From assembly GCA_035968315.1 (NCBI GenBank), contig JAVYIN010000005.1, positions 62,001 to 126,000 on the forward strand: a stretch of DNA of 64,000 bases, in the 5' to 3' direction. The notes beneath the pieces are model-generated. The model did not search any database and was not told the DNA's origin. It was given only the letters and a program-made list of their open reading frames with translations. The position numbers and the translations under genes are program-made. The DNA is from Nitrospira sp. GTDB lineage: Bacteria; Nitrospirota; Nitrospiria; Nitrospirales; Nitrospiraceae. The number at the start of each line of letters is the position of its first letter. The stretch's first letter is position 1. Positions 61,564 through 64,000 of the stretch are shown here, one piece after another.

Positions 61564-63074
61564 GGTGCGCTCGTGTTGTAGGGTGATCTGCGTTCGGGAT
61601 CCTGGTTCTGATAGCCTCCGCCCAAGGCTTCGATGAGATCGACGGCGGCCACGAGTTGGTCGCTTTCCAGTGCCCGCAAGGCATATTCCTGTTCCAGGAC
61701 CGGCTGGCGATGCCGCAACACCTCGCGGTCGTCGTCCAGTCCCGTGACCAGCCGCACCTTGGCCAGGCGCCAGTCTTCGCCCAGGGAGGCCAGCAGGCGC
61801 TTGTGCGACTCGATCATCTCGCGCGCCGATTGCCAGGCGCTGAGGCTGTCCGCCACTTCGCGCATCGCATCGAGCAGGGTTTCATTGTAGAGTTCCACGG
61901 CCGCGTCGTATTCTGCCCGTTGCGCGGCGAGTTCGCCCCGCAGCCGGCCGCCTTCGAACCAGGGCATGCGCAGCCCCGGCGCGACGCCGAAGGAGTTGCT
62001 CTGGCCGCTGAACAGCAGGTTGGAGAGTTTGCCGGCATGCCGCATCAGCGTCAGGGCATTGAACCCGACGAATGCCGTGAGATCGATCGTGGGATAAAAT
62101 TGTGTCTTGGCGACCTTGACCAACCGTGCGGCGGCATCGGCCCGGTAGAGGGCCGCGGCCAAGTCGGGCCGATGGACCAACAGTCCCAAGGAGAGATGGT
62201 CGGGCGCCGCGATCTGCTCCGGAATGACGACGGCCGGTTTCGCGAACAGGTGCAGGGCTTGATCTGGGCCTTGCCCGGCCAGCCGCGCGAGGATATGGCG
62301 CTGGATGTCCAATTGATCCCGGAGGCCGGTGTGCCGTTTGATGGCGGCTTCATAGTCGGCTGCGGCGGTTTTTACGGGCTGCTCGTTGTCCAGCCCAAGG
62401 CGGAAGCGGGTCTCCGCCAGCGTGCGCAAGTCGCGGCGGATGCCGACAAGAGTCTTGACCACGGTGAGTTGTTGCTGAAGCGCGTGCCCTTTGAAATAGG
62501 CTCGCGCGATGGCGGTGGTCAGCCTGAGGCGCACTTCGGCCTGTTCGGCTTCTTCGGCGGCAGCCTGTCCCAGGGCCGCTTCAAGCGTGGCCCGGTTTTT
62601 CCCCCAGAAGTCGAACTCGTAGCGGACACTCAACGGATTAAGGATGCCCAGGAGAATCTTGTCTCCCGCGACTTTTGGATTCAATGCCGCGAAGACCCCA
62701 TGTTGGGAAATCCGTTCATAGGTGAGGGAGGCGTCCGCTTCCAGAAAGGGCAGGAGCCGCGCGCCTTCCACCTTCACCAGCGCCTCAGCTTCTCGCAGCC
62801 GCGCCGCCGCGAGTTTGATGCCGGGGTTGTTCTTGAGCGCCAGGTCGATCAGCTCATTCAATTCCGGATTGCCGAATTGCGTCCACCAGCGATCGTCCGG
62901 CCACTGCTGGAGCCGGCTTGTCACCTCGGCCAGCGTCTCGTTCATTTCCGGCGGCTCAAGAAACTCCGCAGGGGGATTGCCGGTGGGAATCCAGGCGCAG
63001 CTGCCGAAGAGCAGCGCGCAACCGATTCCGGCAGCGATCCGCAGGCGATAGGTGAAGCCGGAGCGGGATGTCAT
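61560..63074 (-). CDS. Outer-membrane efflux channel, NodT family
   Basis: A 504-aa TolC-like lipoprotein. The signal peptide has ALLFGSC with a possible lipid-modified cysteine. Two OEP repeats follow, with PDDRWWTQFGNPELNELIDLALKNNPGIKLAAARLREAEA in part and the NodT-type LPFLEADASLTYERIS. It overlaps both neighbours by four bases, so MFS, NodT and HlyD are coupled. Confidence 0.92.
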   Translation of the reverse strand: MTSRSGFTYRLRIAAGIGCALLFGSCAWIPTGNPPAEFLEPPEMNETLAEVTSRLQQWPDDRWWTQFGNPELNELIDLALKNNPGIKLAAARLREAEALVKVEGARLLPFLEADASLTYERISQHGVFAALNPKVAGDKILLGILNPLSVRYEFDFWGKNRATLEAALGQAAAEEAEQAEVRLRLTTAIARAYFKGHALQQQLTVVKTLVGIRRDLRTLAETRFRLGLDNEQPVKTAAADYEAAIKRHTGLRDQLDIQRHILARLAGQGPDQALHLFAKPAVVIPEQIAAPDHLSLGLLVHRPDLAAALYRADAAARLVKVAKTQFYPTIDLTAFVGFNALTLMRHAGKLSNLLFSGQSNSFGVAPGLRMPWFEGGRLRGELAAQRAEYDAAVELYNETLLDAMREVADSLSAWQSAREMIESHKRLLASLGEDWRLAKVRLVTGLDDDREVLRHRQPVLEQEYALRALESDQLVAAVDLIEALGGGYQNQDPERRSPYNTSAP

Positions 63075-64000
63075 GGCACTTCCTCGATCAATACTTCCGC
63101 ACGGAGTTCCTGCAACTCTTCCGCCGGGGTCGGCGAAAGCGGGACGTGGGTTGGGTGCGCGAACCAGACGAGCACGCCGATTACCAGAAACAGGCCGCTG
63201 GCCACCAGGAAGGCATCGTTCAGGCTCAGGATGGCCGCTTCCTGCCGGATCAGCGCACCAAGCTTGGCCTGGATCTGCGAGGGGGCGAGTCCGGCCGCCG
63301 CCAGTTTGGCTGTCAGGTGCCCCACGGGATCGTAGGAGATCGCCAGCCGCCCTCCGAAGTGATCGGCTAAATTGAGTTGATGAAAGTGGGTGCGCCGAAA
63401 GAGCACGATGCCTTGGAACGTGATGCCGAAGGCACCGGCCGCGACACGCAACAGGTTGGCGACCTCGGCGGCACGCATGACCAGCGGACCGGAGAGGCCA
63501 TGCAGCGTCAGGACCGTCAACGGTGTAAAGAACGATCCCAGGAAGATGCCCTCCACGACCATGGGCCAGAAGAGCTGGTCGTACGAGTGGGGATCATCGA
63601 ATAAGCCAATCCAATAGAATGTCCCGGCAAATCCGAGGCTGTTGAGGAAGATCAGCCAGCGCGCGTCAATGTACTTGCAGAGGAGGTGCATGACGGCAAT
63701 GGCGGGAGCGCCCAGGAGGACCAGCGGGAGCAGCGCAAGGCCGGCTAGTTTCGACGAGTATCCGAGAATCAGCTGGATCTGCACGACCAGGAGCGAGAGC
63801 AGTCCTTGAATGGAAAAGAATCCGAGCGTCAAGCAGACGATGCCGATCACGACATTGCGGTGCCGGAACAGCCGGAGATCCAGCGTGGGGTGCCGCTCAC
63901 CGAGTTCCCAGATCACAAAGCAGGGCAGCGCGATGAGCAGCACGACCGCCAGCGCTTTCAGAACGGGAGCGTCCAGCCAGTCAAAGTCGTTGCCCATGTT
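63071..64000 (-). CDS. MFS drug-efflux pump (EmrB/QacA, DHA2), 5' part missing
   Basis: The C-terminal part of a 14-segment MFS pump. The frame is open to the right edge, so the start is outside the window. It has ELGERHPTLDLRLFRHRNVVIG and LLSLLVVQIQLILGYSSKLAGLALLP (both in part), which are typical DHA2 loops after segment 8, and ends in an acidic tail. With NodT and HlyD it forms a tripartite EmrAB-type exporter; substrates unknown. Confidence 0.88.
   Translation of the reverse strand, partial: NMGNDFDWLDAPVLKALAVVLLIALPCFVIWELGERHPTLDLRLFRHRNVVIGIVCLTLGFFSIQGLLSLLVVQIQLILGYSSKLAGLALLPLVLLGAPAIAVMHLLCKYIDARWLIFLNSLGFAGTFYWIGLFDDPHSYDQLFWPMVVEGIFLGSFFTPLTVLTLHGLSGPLVMRAAEVANLLRVAAGAFGITFQGIVLFRRTHFHQLNLADHFGGRLAISYDPVGHLTAKLAAAGLAPSQIQAKLGALIRQEAAILSLNDAFLVASGLFLVIGVLVWFAHPTHVPLSPTPAEELQELRAEVLIEEVP

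Noticed and set aside
61656-63335. 559-residue open frame on the plus strand opposite NodT
   Set aside because: Antisense shadow; NodT and its four-base overlaps with neighbours are clear.

Overview
The window reads as a chromosomal segment of a Nitrospira-type bacterium (phylum Nitrospirota). The evidence is a clade-typical periplasmic chlorite dismutase inside a purine operon, a nitrate/nitrite-type MFS carrier at the left edge, high GC with strong third-position bias (hence many long antisense shadow frames), and an intergenic element with GGCTGCTGAAA-type ends that I associate from memory with Nitrospira genomes. The assignment is inference; no rRNA or tRNA gene was seen.

Layout. 1-4018: nitrate/nitrite carrier, then riboflavin genes (ribBA, a small membrane protein, ribH) and nusB. 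4165-12243: purine biosynthesis in the order purB, cld, purC, a 72-aa membrane protein flanked by two related palindromic elements, purS, purQ, purL, purF. 12294-18985: small housekeeping and envelope genes (PilZ, thioredoxin-fold, metallo-beta-lactamase fold, TPR, DCC oxidoreductase, HExxH peptidase). 19134-23028: recG, a coiled-coil protein and ppx. 23041-27508: an accessory island of lower GC with higBA, a trypsin-FGE protein broken by an in-frame amber codon, a second trypsin-like protein and two orphan XRE antitoxin-like regulators. 27584-37327: PqqD-methyltransferase, cupredoxin, histone H1-like protein, pentapeptide protein, scpAB and a double NHL propeller. 37360-45160: guaB, guaA, rluB, aspS, aroC and an orphan ABC ATPase. 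45146-50822: envelope proteins, HtrA-like protease, OmpA-like protein, RluE, DUF190/CrcB and a ribbon-helix-helix protein. 51124-58178: a seven-gene cluster joining a MutL-type ASKHA ATPase to DUF6754 and several membrane proteins. 58320-64000: a degenerate Memo-family protein, a 33-aa membrane microprotein and an efflux operon (MFS, NodT, HlyD) that runs off the right edge.

The strongest candidate for an undescribed system is 51124-58178: one near-consensus promoter drives a compact run of genes encoding an actin-fold ATPase with no glutamate mutase nearby, a KOW-tailed protein, and four membrane proteins with periplasmic or cytosolic domains. A second theme is non-coding. Many gaps between co-directional genes hold imperfect hairpins built from short repeated words, two paired palindromes have a conserved core and differing but self-complementary arms, and several promoters place the transcription start on or next to the start codon, suggesting leaderless mRNAs.
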